Source: DATKXU01 sp035528905 (GTDB lineage: Bacteria; Armatimonadota; UBA5829; DTJY01). From it: a stretch of DNA of 64,000 bases. Location: positions 7,895 through 71,894 of the forward strand of contig DATKXU010000109.1 of NCBI GenBank assembly GCA_035528905.1. Direction: 5' to 3'. Of this stretch, positions 45,341 through 53,213 are shown piece by piece. The notes beneath the pieces were generated by a model. That model worked only from the letters and a program-made list of their open reading frames with translations, had not been told where the DNA came from and searched no databases. The stretch's first letter is position 1; each line of letters opens with the position of its first letter. Position numbers and translations under genes: made by a program.

Positions 45341-46774
45341 TCAGAGCCAGTCTATGCCCCAGCGGTTGCGCGGGTGGCAGGATATCTTTATCGGCTCGGC
45401 TAAGAGCGGGGTTTCCAGGACCATCCAGAGGGGGCGGACGCCGGTTGTGTTAATGGTGATCTCGGCGCCGATCTGCACCAGGAGACCCCGTTTTTCTTCT
45501 ATTGGCGAGGCCTGCCAGTTCTCTTCTACGCGGTCGGCTATGGCGAGCACCTGCTTCATAGAAATCCGCGGAGACGGCGGCGGCACCGGATCCGCTTTGG
45601 CGTCAAGCTCGGCGATGAGGTTCAGGAACTCAGCCTCGGTGATGTGGCCCTGGACATAGAGGTGAACCGCGCGATCGCGCATGGCGGACAGATCTCTCGC
45701 ACGCGGAGGACGCATCGGTGCGGGCGGTAGGATGCCCTGTGCGACCTGGGCTTTCGTTTGACTAAAGAAGTTTTGGGCTGCGCGGGCGGCCATAGCGTCC
45801 ACATAGCGGTCGCTCACATGGTGGCTATCGCAGGCGCCATAGAGTCGCTTCATTTTGCACACCCATTGGAGAAATCTCACCCCGTCGCTGTTTCCCCTGA
45901 CTGGAACAAGCAAGGACCCGCAGAGCGAGCAAGAAAGCAAGCCTCCGTAGGCGAGAAGGGTTTGTGGCCGGCGCGGAGAATACTGGCGGTGCTCCAGGAG
46001 GGCGGCAGCCTGGTTTACGAGTTCCAGAGGGACGACTTCGGGCACGAGGTCGGGGGCATCAATGGTGCGGCCGGCCCAGAAGAGCTGGCGGCGGTAGAAG
46101 GGGCTCTTGAGGAGACGGAGGACGGTGCAGGGGATCCACAGGCTGCCCTTGGGACTCGGAACGCCCTGGCGGTTAAGCTCATAGGCGACTCCGGTAGCAT
46201 TTCCGCCCGAACGGACATAGGCATCGAACAGCATCCGGACGTCGTCGGCTCGGTCGGTGATATTGAAGGCCTTCGTGGCAGGGTCGTATTGCATTCCGAG
46301 CGGGAGATTACCTCCGGGCCACCTGCCGGCGAGGAACTGGGCGAGGTGGTGCTCGTAGATTCGCTGGCCGGTGAGCCTGCGTTCAAACTTGCGGACGTGC
46401 ATCATAAGGCCATGGAGCAACTCGCCGCTGGGCGTGGAGAGATCAATCGGGTCCTTGATGGAGATAAGCTGGCAATTATGCTTTGCGAGGAAGGCGATAC
46501 CGGAGTACTCATCCTGGGGATCACGGAAGAGGCGGTCCATGCGCAGGACGATAAGGCCATCGAATGGGCGATCTTTGGCACTGACGGCGCGGAGGAGCTC
46601 CGACCCAGCGGGCCGCTTCTCGACGGGGATGGCGGCGGAGACGCCGAAATCGCGGTAATCGCCGACGAGCTGGTAGTTCTGAGCGGTGCATTCCTGCTTA
46701 ATGAGCGAGAGTTGGGTATCCAGGGAATCGTCCTGCTGGTCGGTGCTGCATCGGAGATAAGCGGTGACTTTCAT
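45341..46774 (-). CDS. large serine recombinase (integrase)
   Basis: 477 residues from the ATG at 46774, where the catalytic domain begins (MKVTAYLRCSTDQQ). A TTG at 46843 is an alternative. The nucleophile Ser lies in RCSTDQQ, and GLIVLRMDRLFRD carries conserved Arg residues. A recombinase domain (about 150-260) is followed by a zinc ribbon (SCSLCG ... CDSHH) and a C-terminal coiled-coil region. It is of the phiC31/TP901-1 type, which integrates phage DNA at a specific attB without host factors. Its gene ends 5 bp from tsaB, which suggests attachment in or just before tsaB. A TTGACA-like site and an inverted repeat (46835-46852) lie upstream. Confidence 0.92.
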   Translation of the reverse strand: MKVTAYLRCSTDQQDDSLDTQLSLIKQECTAQNYQLVGDYRDFGVSAAIPVEKRPAGSELLRAVSAKDRPFDGLIVLRMDRLFRDPQDEYSGIAFLAKHNCQLISIKDPIDLSTPSGELLHGLMMHVRKFERRLTGQRIYEHHLAQFLAGRWPGGNLPLGMQYDPATKAFNITDRADDVRMLFDAYVRSGGNATGVAYELNRQGVPSPKGSLWIPCTVLRLLKSPFYRRQLFWAGRTIDAPDLVPEVVPLELVNQAAALLEHRQYSPRRPQTLLAYGGLLSCSLCGSLLVPVRGNSDGVRFLQWVCKMKRLYGACDSHHVSDRYVDAMAARAAQNFFSQTKAQVAQGILPPAPMRPPRARDLSAMRDRAVHLYVQGHITEAEFLNLIAELDAKADPVPPPSPRISMKQVLAIADRVEENWQASPIEEKRGLLVQIGAEITINTTGVRPLWMVLETPLLAEPIKISCHPRNRWGIDWL

Positions 46775-46834
46775 TGGGGCGGCCTGCGCCGATGGCAGGG
46801 GCGGCGTGGGCTGCCGGGTCGTGTGATTGGACGT

Positions 46835-46852
46835 ATTGACCAATTTGTCAAT
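46835..46852. promoter_or_regulatory. inverted repeat upstream of recombinase gene
   Basis: ATTGAC, six bases, GTCAAT. A possible operator controlling the recombinase. It overlaps the alternative TTG start at 46843. Confidence 0.4.
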
Positions 46853-46872
46853 TTCCCGGGCATTTCAGGGCC

Positions 46873-47130
46873 TCATTCCGGTGGACGGCAGCGGGAGCAC
46901 GGGCGGTACTGCTCTCGGGCGTCTTTGAGAGATATGGGATGCTTGCTGTACTGGAGCGAGCTGCACGAGGCGCGGTGGTAGCACTCGCCGGTATCGGTGA
47001 TGTAGACGGTGACAGCCTGGGGAGCGTTGAGTGTTGAGTGTTGAGTGTGGCGAGCAAGGATGAGCCAGGCGGAGCCGGCCAGGAGGACGACGGCCAGGAT
47101 GGGGATGAGAAACTTGGTGCGGTGTCGCAT
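46873..47130 (-). CDS. small secreted or membrane-anchored cysteine-rich protein
   Basis: 85 residues; AGGAG precedes the ATG. An N-terminal membrane helix (about 5-25) is followed by a short linker and a C-terminal domain with CYHRASCSSL ... PISLKDAREQYRPCSRCRPP. This C-x6-C ... C-x2-C layout resembles small zinc-binding or disulfide domains attached to secreted nucleases or competence-type proteins. The linker (HTQHSTLN) is encoded by a heptanucleotide repeat. Its role in the prophage is unknown; a lysogenic-conversion surface protein is possible. Confidence 0.7.
   Translation of the reverse strand: MRHRTKFLIPILAVVLLAGSAWLILARHTQHSTLNAPQAVTVYITDTGECYHRASCSSLQYSKHPISLKDAREQYRPCSRCRPPE
47024..47051. 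repeat. heptanucleotide tandem repeat, GTGTTGA, inside small gene
   Basis: GCGTTGA GTGTTGA GTGTTGA GTGTGGC. It resembles the run at 63786-63813. Confidence 0.85.
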
Positions 47131-47151
47131 GGTGTGAGCTCCTAAGTAAGC

Positions 47152-47688
47152 CTATTTCTTTGGATTAACTGCCAAGTAATCGTTGGCAAAGTTGTCAACC
47201 AATTCAAGAATAAGGTCTTTTACATGTTCACGTGAACCGAGTGCTGAGCCACCACCCAATGCACCATCAGCCCATGTTGTACCAGTGACTGTTTTGTAAG
47301 GCGGGCGGGTTAATCTAACTTGTTCGTTCAATTCTAGGTTGATATTACAAGTAAACCGATTACCATCATGTTTCCTAGCGTTCATAGATACATATAAGGT
47401 AGGCCAACCGATCACATTCCAATGTTCCTCTAGGGTTAAGACGGGAATTCCTGTGGTGCGCAACCGAAGTTCTACCCATGTCGCAATTTCCTCTCTGGTA
47501 GTAAACTCCTTCGCATCATCTGGCAGATTTTCTACTAATACGTAGACACCTTTGAGGCCACAAAGTGGTTCACGGAAGATGGCTCTCGAATCAGAACTTA
47601 GATCAGACGTGTATCCCGGCCAAATGAATAGGCCAACGAGCAGACAGAAGCACAAAAACGAAGCGGTGGTGTAAAGTGCTTTTTTCAA
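47152..47688 (-). CDS. secreted hypothetical protein
   Basis: 178 residues starting at TTG 47688 with AGGAGG 5-6 bases upstream. An N-terminal signal or anchor helix (about 5-25) precedes a domain with CGLKGVYVLVENLPDDAKEF and ATWVELRLRTTGIPVLTLEEH. The DNA is visibly richer in A and T than its neighbours, as expected of an accessory gene carried by a phage. I do not recognise the family. It lies leftward between the recombinase and repressor genes, a common place for lysogenic-conversion genes. Confidence 0.68.
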   Translation of the reverse strand: MKKALYTTASFLCFCLLVGLFIWPGYTSDLSSDSRAIFREPLCGLKGVYVLVENLPDDAKEFTTREEIATWVELRLRTTGIPVLTLEEHWNVIGWPTLYVSMNARKHDGNRFTCNINLELNEQVRLTRPPYKTVTGTTWADGALGGGSALGSREHVKDLILELVDNFANDYLAVNPKK

Positions 47689-47731
47689 CCTTGTCCTCCT
47701 GTTTCAATCCTGAATCGGGTCAGCCCGTAGG

Positions 47732-48151
47732 CTAGGCGGATTTTCTCTCGCGGAGGTCTTCCGCATTGGCAGTCGGTGCCTCTTGAAGTTCGGAAAGGAC
47801 CTTCTCGGCTTCCTCCGGCGTGAGGCGCTGGGTCTGCACGAGATACTCAGCCATTTGCTCCCGGACGAGCATGGGATCGGGATGATCGCCTTCTTGTCTC
47901 GGCCATTCTGCTGGGAGAGGAATCCCTGCTGCTTGCAAACATTCGGCCGCTTCCTGTCTGGAAGAAATCAGCTCCAAAAACTTCGGCAACTGGTCCACAT
48001 ATACGGGCACGATGTCGTCTTTGGCCCAGTCCATCAGCGAAGTGTGGGAAAACAGCCTTGTCCCTTTTCTGACGGCATCCCTGTAGGAGAGGTTATGCCT
48101 CTGGAGCAGGTTGCGGATACACTCACCCCATCTTGGATTAACTTTCGGCAT
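47732..48151 (-). CDS. phage repressor-like (CI-position) protein
   Basis: 139 residues from the ATG at 48151; the longer frame to 48241 crosses the promoter region. The N-terminal part (RWGECIRNLLQRHNLSYRDAVRKGTRLFSHTSLMDWA) has the spacing of a helix-turn-helix DNA-binding domain, and the C-terminal half is acidic and helical. It is divergent from an XRE-type gene at 48309, the classic repressor/Cro arrangement. A minus-strand TATACT at 48180-48175 is a weak promoter candidate. Maintenance of lysogeny is inferred from position; no LexA-type protease domain is present. Confidence 0.7.
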   Translation of the reverse strand: MPKVNPRWGECIRNLLQRHNLSYRDAVRKGTRLFSHTSLMDWAKDDIVPVYVDQLPKFLELISSRQEAAECLQAAGIPLPAEWPRQEGDHPDPMLVREQMAEYLVQTQRLTPEEAEKVLSELQEAPTANAEDLRERKSA

Positions 48152-48230
48152 TGTAAATCTCACGTACTGCTTACAGTATACGCCATTAGAATGCTCTTCC
48201 CTTAACAAGCTGGAAAAAAACTTGTAAAAA

Positions 48231-48297
48231 GGTGTTGACACCGGGAAAAGGGTGTGCTATACTCTCCTGGTGTCAGACGGTGCTGACACCAGGAGAG
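48231..48297 (+). promoter_or_regulatory. consensus promoter overlapped by two palindromic operators
   Basis: TTGACA (48235-48240), a 17-bp spacer and TATACT (48258-48263). GGTGTTGACACC (48231-48242) is a palindrome over the -35. A second palindrome, CTCTCCTGGTGTCAG / CTGACACCAGGAGAG with a 6-bp spacer (48262-48297), covers the start site and the Shine-Dalgarno of the downstream gene. Both contain GGTGT and ACACC half-sites, so a repressor binding both would shut this promoter. Confidence 0.85.
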
Positions 48298-48308
48298 GTG
48301 ATCCTGCT

Positions 48309-48497
48309 GTGAATGAATACGGATCTGACATTCGTGCCGAACGGTCGAGGCGACGGCTGACCCAGGAACAAGTCGTCAGGCGGCGTGGTATCTTCCGCCC
48401 GACCCTTGTCGACATCGAACAGGGCCGCATCGAGATCAGCGAAGCGGAATACAAGCGGTTCCTTGACGCTATAGATCAGGACGAAACCGCCACCTAG
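48309..48497 (+). CDS. Cro-like XRE family regulator
   Basis: 62 residues from GTG 48309, with AGGAGAGG 8 bases upstream. The single domain has a helix-turn-helix: IRAERSRRRLTQEQVVRRRG then FRPTLVDIEQGR. It is the first gene of the rightward transcript, behind the operator promoter. By position it is the Cro-like switch partner of the leftward repressor. Confidence 0.82.
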   Translation: MNEYGSDIRAERSRRRLTQEQVVRRRGIFRPTLVDIEQGRIEISEAEYKRFLDAIDQDETAT

Positions 48498-48520
48498 TTA
48501 GGTGAAGCGAGGTAGCATCC

Positions 48521-49273
48521 GTGCAGACAACACCAGTAAACCACAACTCCCTGGAAAGCGCCATCCGTAAAAGTGCCAGTTTTGATGCTGACTTCTGGCT
48601 ACGGGTGGAGAAGAGGGGTGCGGACGAATGTTGGCCCTGGCTCGGTAGGTGCTCTCCCAGCGGTTATGGTCGTGCGCGGTGGCTTGCCAAGAGCGAATAT
48701 GCCCACAGGGTAGCATACCGCCTTGCCGTGGGTCCGATTGCTGACGATCTCTTTGTTATACATTCCTGCGACAATCCGCCCTGCTGTAATCCACTTCATT
48801 TGAGGTTAGCGACGGCTGGCGAGAACATGCGGGACCGTGACCGCAAGGGCCGGAGCAGGTACGGACCGAACGCACCACGGCTCAAGCTATCCCTAACCGA
48901 AGTTGTACGCCTCCGGGCAGAGGAGGCCAAACGCCGAGAGGCGACCCGCCGTAGAGCCTTGCGTAGACTGATGAACCGACGACTCGCCGAGTTCACGAGG
49001 ATCGCTGAACCGCTGGTGGCGGATGGCGCATCGCTGGTAGCCATTGCCCACGCTGCAGATGTGAGCGTCAAGACAGCGACCAAGTTCTGTCGCTTGGGTG
49101 GGCTGGCTTATGACAAAAAGCGCCGCATGCCCCTATCCACAGGTGAATTTATAAGTTTTGTCAAAAACCGGCGGATGATAGGTTTGAGGATTCTGGATAT
49201 GGCACGTGAGTTGGGTGTCTCCAAGTACATGGTGAGGAAATACATGAAGTTGGCCGGTATCCCTAGTGGCTAG
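48521..49273 (+). CDS. HNH endonuclease with C-terminal helix-turn-helix region
   Basis: 250 residues, GTG start with GAGG 9 bases upstream. The HNH motif lies near residues 82-98 (FVIHSCDNPPCCNPLHL), preceded by a Trp-rich PWLG strand. The C-terminal half is basic and has repeated short helices (VAIAHAADVSVKTATKF, LGVSKYMVRKYMKLAG) that resemble DNA-binding turns. It may be a free-standing homing-type or phage-associated nuclease. It does not interrupt another gene. In the 114-bp gap after it a short open stretch in the same frame looks like a gene remnant. Confidence 0.82.
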   Translation: MQTTPVNHNSLESAIRKSASFDADFWLRVEKRGADECWPWLGRCSPSGYGRARWLAKSEYAHRVAYRLAVGPIADDLFVIHSCDNPPCCNPLHLRLATAGENMRDRDRKGRSRYGPNAPRLKLSLTEVVRLRAEEAKRREATRRRALRRLMNRRLAEFTRIAEPLVADGASLVAIAHAADVSVKTATKFCRLGGLAYDKKRRMPLSTGEFISFVKNRRMIGLRILDMARELGVSKYMVRKYMKLAGIPSG

Positions 49274-49387
49274 TAAGAGATACTGATCTGCCGGCTGGCG
49301 GAGCGGGTGCGGGAGATCGAGGAGGAGGGGTAGGACGGATAAGACCCTACTTCGCTCGGAAGCTACGTAGGGCATGGAGGCGGCGAA

Positions 49388-49777
49388 ATGGCGTTGAGGA
49401 TGTACCAGGGAGAGTGCGAGCAGCGGCGTTATACTCGGAAGCCGGTTGCCAGCATCACGAAGGCCGGCAAGATACGCTTGAACGCGGCGATTGTGAGGGC
49501 GCTACCGAGCCTGCGGCGAGTGACCATGTACGCAGACACGGACGCCAATCCGCCGAAGCTCGTGCTGAAATTAGTTCGGGACGACGAAAAGCCCAAGCTC
49601 AGCCGGCGGCTCCACGAAGTAGGAAAGACGGGTTTGGAGTTGGGCGCGCTGGGGTTTCTGAGATGGTGCGGCGTGGATCACGGCCACGGCACGAGGAAGT
49701 ACCCGGCGCACTATGACGAGGCGACGCGGCAGATCGTGATCACCTTGGAGCCGGGGAAAGGAGCACGGGAGCCGTGA
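49388..49777 (+). CDS. hypothetical prophage protein
   Basis: 129 residues; GGAGGCGG 6-8 bases upstream of the ATG. VASITKAGKIRLNAAIVRAL looks like a swapped-hairpin AbrB-like strand pair, but the rest does not confirm it. It overlaps the next gene by 4 bp (ATGA). Function unknown. Confidence 0.6.
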   Translation: MALRMYQGECEQRRYTRKPVASITKAGKIRLNAAIVRALPSLRRVTMYADTDANPPKLVLKLVRDDEKPKLSRRLHEVGKTGLELGALGFLRWCGVDHGHGTRKYPAHYDEATRQIVITLEPGKGAREP

Positions 49778-50220
49778 TTAATTTCACGCATCTGAAGCAG
49801 ATAATGGAAGCCGGTGACTGTTTGTGGTACGCAGCGGAGAGACTAGTTTGCGTGGACAAGGCTCTACTGCTCCAGTTGCCTGAGGCGGATTACAAGCGAC
49901 TGGTTGAGTGGCACGTTGAGATCGTCGGCGAGCACCAGGACGCACACGATATGGTTCGCCGGGTCTGGGAGCGGAACAAGAACCGGAAAGGTGTTCAGGC
50001 GGAAACGCGCAGCAGGGTCCATAAGCAATACCTACGGCTGTCTGCGCCTGGCATTCTCGCGTACGTAGGCCAATACTACGCGCAGGTATTCGAGCGATTT
50101 GACGAACTGCCACTATGGATCACGGGCGAGAGAGAGCCGGTGCAGATAACGGACAAGGCGGACAAGTTGGTCGGCCTGTTGATGGTATGTGATCTTCGCA
50201 AGATAGAAAAACTAGCCTGA
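49774..50220 (+). CDS. hypothetical prophage protein
   Basis: 148 residues, predominantly helical, with ATGA overlap at its start. No recognisable motif. Position between regulator and ParB-like genes suggests an early function. Confidence 0.6.
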   Translation: MINFTHLKQIMEAGDCLWYAAERLVCVDKALLLQLPEADYKRLVEWHVEIVGEHQDAHDMVRRVWERNKNRKGVQAETRSRVHKQYLRLSAPGILAYVGQYYAQVFERFDELPLWITGEREPVQITDKADKLVGLLMVCDLRKIEKLA

Positions 50221-50237
50221 CAAGACGAGGAAAGGGA

Positions 50238-50699
50238 ATGGAAGTGGAGATACAAATCGAGTGCAAGATGCTGTATTTTCTGGCGGGGGCGCAGGAATGC
50301 GTTCTCGACTTCGAGATCGAGGACGAGGAGAAGCGGCCCCAGCTTCTCAGGATACTGGCTCCGCTGCAAGGAAAGTACGTCCCGATATGCGTGAGGGCGA
50401 GCGGTTCCGATGGGGATCGGATATTCCTCGGGACGAAGTTATCCGCAGCGGCTCCGGTGGGAGACAGCATCCTGCAGGTGAGCTTTACACTCCCCGGCAA
50501 CAAAGCCGGGCCAGGTACGCTGGTCCGGAGGGAAACGATCGGGCGAGCGGCGGCGATCGCGGGGCTCGATGTGAAGCTCTGTATGCAGTGTCCGGAGATT
50601 GGGACCACGCTAAGACAAGGAAAGGGGATGGAAGCAGATGGGAAGGAAGAAAGCAGGGAAGCAGTCAGCGGACAGCGCTCAGCGGACAGCAGAGAGTAG
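50238..50699 (+). CDS. hypothetical prophage protein
   Basis: 153 residues; GAGGAAAGG precedes the ATG. The N-terminal ~110 residues have alternating beta-strand character (IECKMLYFLAGAQECVLDFEIED). The last ~20 residues lie in the same heptanucleotide repeat that encodes the start of the ParB-like protein in another frame, with a 62-bp overlap. The native end was probably altered by the repeat. Confidence 0.6.
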   Translation: MEVEIQIECKMLYFLAGAQECVLDFEIEDEEKRPQLLRILAPLQGKYVPICVRASGSDGDRIFLGTKLSAAAPVGDSILQVSFTLPGNKAGPGTLVRRETIGRAAAIAGLDVKLCMQCPEIGTTLRQGKGMEADGKEESREAVSGQRSADSRE

Positions 50700-52611
50700 T
50701 CAGCAGCCAGCAGACAGCAGCCAGCAGTCAGCAGCCAGCTACGCGGAGATTCCGATCGGGAAGATCGTAGTTAGCGGGGACAATCCCAGGAAGCATTTCG
50801 ACGAGGAGAAGCTGCTGGAACTGGCGGAGAGCATCCGGGCGCACGGGGTGATCGAGCCGATCGTTGTAAGGCCGGTGAGGTTGTCGGCTGGCGACCGGTT
50901 TCAATCCGACGGTCAGGAATACGTGGTGGACGCTCCTGGGGGCGCTGAGGTCCCGAACATCACCTACAAGAGGGAGAAGGCTCTACAGCCCGCCTGGGAG
51001 ACTCACGAGGTATTCGCAGAGAAGCACAGCTTTGACTTGAAAGGCGGGGGTCTATACCGCTACCACCTTATCGTCGGAGAGCGGCGGCTACGGGCCGCGG
51101 TGATCGCCGGGTTGACCTCGGTGCCGGCAATCGTGAAGGAATGCGACGACAGGAAGTCTAGCGAGCTAAGGCTCATCGAGAACTTGCAGCGGCAGGACCT
51201 GGATGTGGTCGAGGAAGCGACGGGCTACCAGGCGTTGATCGCCCTGGGGTACAGCCAGTCGGAGATCGGGGCGAAGGTTGGGCGAGCACAGCCGACGATT
51301 GCGAACAGCATCCGGCTGCTGAAACTGCCGGAGGACGTCAAGGAACGGGTAAGCACTGGCGAGATCTCCGGCAGCCACGGGCGCGCGCTGGTGCCGTACG
51401 CGGAGATCAACCCGGCGGCGGCGTCGGTGTTGGCGTCCGCCGCAGCGGACCACCGCCAATTGACGTCGAAGCAACTGGAACAGATGGACTACTCTGTGGC
51501 CTGCATGCTCGGAGAGAACCTCTGCGTCCAGATGCGGACGTATGACGCGCCGTTCGTCGAGAAGACGTGTCAGGGCAAATGTGATTGCTACAGAAAGGGC
51601 GACTGGTGCCTCAAGCCTGAGTGTTACAAGGCTAAGCTGGCCGTTGCCGAGCAGGCTCACCGGAAGCGCGTCGAGGCACTGATCGCGAAGGCGACGGGTG
51701 AGGGAGTGGAGGTGGTCGACCTGTCCAAGCTCAGAAGCGAGAACTACGAAACGCTGCGCGAGGGCCATGTCCCGGACGGCTGCCGCGAGGATTGCGAACA
51801 CCGGCGGTTGGGTTCACATCAAAAGGGCGGCGAGCCTTTCTCGGTTTGCGTCAACATGCACTGCTATCGGAAGCTACGGAAGGCCACGATCAAGGCCAAG
51901 AACGCCGCTCGGAAGCAAGAACTGGACCAGCTCCTGAGCCGGTGCATCGAGGGCCTGGACGCGCACCAGAGGTTCGACCGCCTGGAGGCGGTGGTATGCT
52001 GGGAGGCGATTCGAGCGGCGAACAAGGACGTCGTCAAGGCGGCGATCGCCCGGCTCGACCTGCCGCTCGACGTGGAGCTGCTCAAGGGATTCGGCAAGTT
52101 GACGGAGAAGCTGGACGCCCTGCGCTCGCTGCCGGGCACGACCGCGATGTACCTTGCGGCTGAGATTCTTCTGCGCGGGGAGCACAAGCAGGCGCTCCCG
52201 TCGGGGGAGTATTGCGCCGGAGCGACTCCGGTAGGGATGCAGTGGTATCTCGAGATCGAGGAGACTTCCGGCTCGGCTGAAGGCGCGGCGGAGGAAGAGA
52301 CTGTCGAGCAGGCGGCCGAGCCGGCGTCCGAAGACGGCGCTGTTTTCGTCGTTTGCGTGGCCTGCGGGTCGGAACTCCGCCTAGCCGAGGATTCTGAGAA
52401 GGCGGAGGTTGGGGACCCATTCGGGACCGCGTATTGCGCCAACGAGGAGTGCGAGACCCCGGTCATGGTGCCGATCGGGGCGACAGTTCAGATCCCAGGG
52501 GAACGGTGGACATGGACGGAGATCGGCTGGCAGGGGGTACTGGGCCTCGAAGCCGAACCGCCGATAGACGCCGATGGGAGTGGAGAAGAGAGCGATGTCG
52601 CCGGCGACTAG
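50638..52611 (+). CDS. ParB/Spo0J-like protein with cysteine-rich C-terminal extension
   Basis: 657 residues. Residues 10-34 are Ser/Gln/Ala-rich, encoded by an 11-unit heptanucleotide repeat. The ParB core follows: IPIGKIVVSGDNPRKHFDEEKL, IVGERRLRAAVIAGL (the GERR CTP-binding box) and a helix-turn-helix GYSQSEIGAKVGRAQPTIANSIRLLKLP. The ~400-residue remainder has cysteine groups (CQGKCDCYRKGDWC, CREDCEHRR) and a zinc-ribbon-like VVCVACGSELRL. ParB-like proteins in phages may act in partition or as DNA clamps or nucleases. No ParA gene is adjacent, which argues against a simple partition system. Confidence 0.85.
   Translation: MGRKKAGKQSADSAQRTAESSQQPADSSQQSAASYAEIPIGKIVVSGDNPRKHFDEEKLLELAESIRAHGVIEPIVVRPVRLSAGDRFQSDGQEYVVDAPGGAEVPNITYKREKALQPAWETHEVFAEKHSFDLKGGGLYRYHLIVGERRLRAAVIAGLTSVPAIVKECDDRKSSELRLIENLQRQDLDVVEEATGYQALIALGYSQSEIGAKVGRAQPTIANSIRLLKLPEDVKERVSTGEISGSHGRALVPYAEINPAAASVLASAAADHRQLTSKQLEQMDYSVACMLGENLCVQMRTYDAPFVEKTCQGKCDCYRKGDWCLKPECYKAKLAVAEQAHRKRVEALIAKATGEGVEVVDLSKLRSENYETLREGHVPDGCREDCEHRRLGSHQKGGEPFSVCVNMHCYRKLRKATIKAKNAARKQELDQLLSRCIEGLDAHQRFDRLEAVVCWEAIRAANKDVVKAAIARLDLPLDVELLKGFGKLTEKLDALRSLPGTTAMYLAAEILLRGEHKQALPSGEYCAGATPVGMQWYLEIEETSGSAEGAAEEETVEQAAEPASEDGAVFVVCVACGSELRLAEDSEKAEVGDPFGTAYCANEECETPVMVPIGATVQIPGERWTWTEIGWQGVLGLEAEPPIDADGSGEESDVAGD
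50664..50740. repeat. eleven-unit heptanucleotide repeat inside ParB-like gene
   Basis: Units GTCAGCG GACAGCG CTCAGCG GACAGCA GAGAGTA GTCAGCA GCCAGCA GACAGCA GCCAGCA GTCAGCA GCCAGCT: 77 bp with exact 7-bp period and no slippage. Confidence 0.92.
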
Positions 52612-52667
52612 GGACTTCATCATCTGCTGGCTGCAGAGGATGGCAGAGCGGCAAGGAGGTGAGCCTG

Positions 52668-52766
52668 ATGCTGTGGCTAATAGGGGCGATCCTCGTGCTG
52701 GCGATTGTCATAGTGATCGTTCGCTGGCACGAGAAGGACCTGCCCGGCGGCGGCAGGCCGTGGTGA
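52668..52766 (+). CDS. 32-residue single-helix membrane microprotein
   Basis: ATG at 52668 with AAGGAGG 8 bases upstream. The product is one membrane helix (MLWLIGAILVLAIVIVIV) followed by a short charged tail (RWHEKDLPGG). Small phage membrane proteins of this kind include holin-like or superinfection-exclusion proteins; function unknown. Confidence 0.62.
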   Translation: MLWLIGAILVLAIVIVIVRWHEKDLPGGGRPW

Positions 52767-52782
52767 GAGAAGGCATGGCGAA

Positions 52783-53076
52783 ATGAGACTGAACGTTCCG
52801 TATGAGTGGCACCAAGACGTGTACGTTGTGGTCTATATGGACGCTATCTGCCCGGCGTGTGAAAGTGTACTTCCGACTAAGGGCGCCTTTGTGGCCAAAG
52901 CCGCCGAGCTTGTAGCCTATGAGGTCAGAGAAGACGGATTGCACCAGGTCGGCACCAAGTACCTGGACGTTATTGGCGATATTCTTTGGAGTGACGCGTG
53001 CCTGGTATTCGCAACCATGGCAGCAGCCGAAGTGGTAGCGGACCGTTTGAACAAACCGAAGAGGAGATGGCCATGA
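52783..53076 (+). CDS. hypothetical prophage protein with CxxC motif
   Basis: 97 residues; the N-terminal strand VYVVVYMDAICPAC contains a CPAC pair that could bind metal or be redox active. A C-terminal helix with Ala and Val follows. It overlaps the next gene by ATGA. Confidence 0.6.
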   Translation: MRLNVPYEWHQDVYVVVYMDAICPACESVLPTKGAFVAKAAELVAYEVREDGLHQVGTKYLDVIGDILWSDACLVFATMAAAEVVADRLNKPKRRWP

Positions 53077-53207
53077 TGGAGATGCGGTTGTGTATTGACT
53101 TTGCGGCGCTCCGGCGCTGGTGGGCGGAGGACGGGCGGGAAATCCTTTGCGGGGCAGGTATCCTCGCCATCCTGTTCGTCGTGGGAGTGCTTGAGGGGAG
53201 GGGCTGA
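53073..53207 (+). CDS. 44-residue membrane microprotein
   Basis: ATG 53073 within ATGA overlap; GAGGAG 6 bases upstream. RRWWAEDGREILCGAGILAILFVVGVLEG shows a charged N-terminal half and one membrane helix. Confidence 0.55.
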   Translation: MMEMRLCIDFAALRRWWAEDGREILCGAGILAILFVVGVLEGRG

Positions 53208-53213
53208 GTCAGG

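Noticed and set aside
45758..46981. 407-codon plus-strand open frame
   Set aside because: It is antisense to the serine recombinase, whose catalytic motifs are clear.
49274..49387. Gene after the HNH endonuclease
   Set aside because: Only a short in-frame stretch without start codon or ribosome site; probably a remnant.
50664..50740. CRISPR-like array
   Set aside because: The units are 7 bp, contiguous and degenerate, with no 20-40 bp spacers and no cas genes. It is a tandem heptad repeat.
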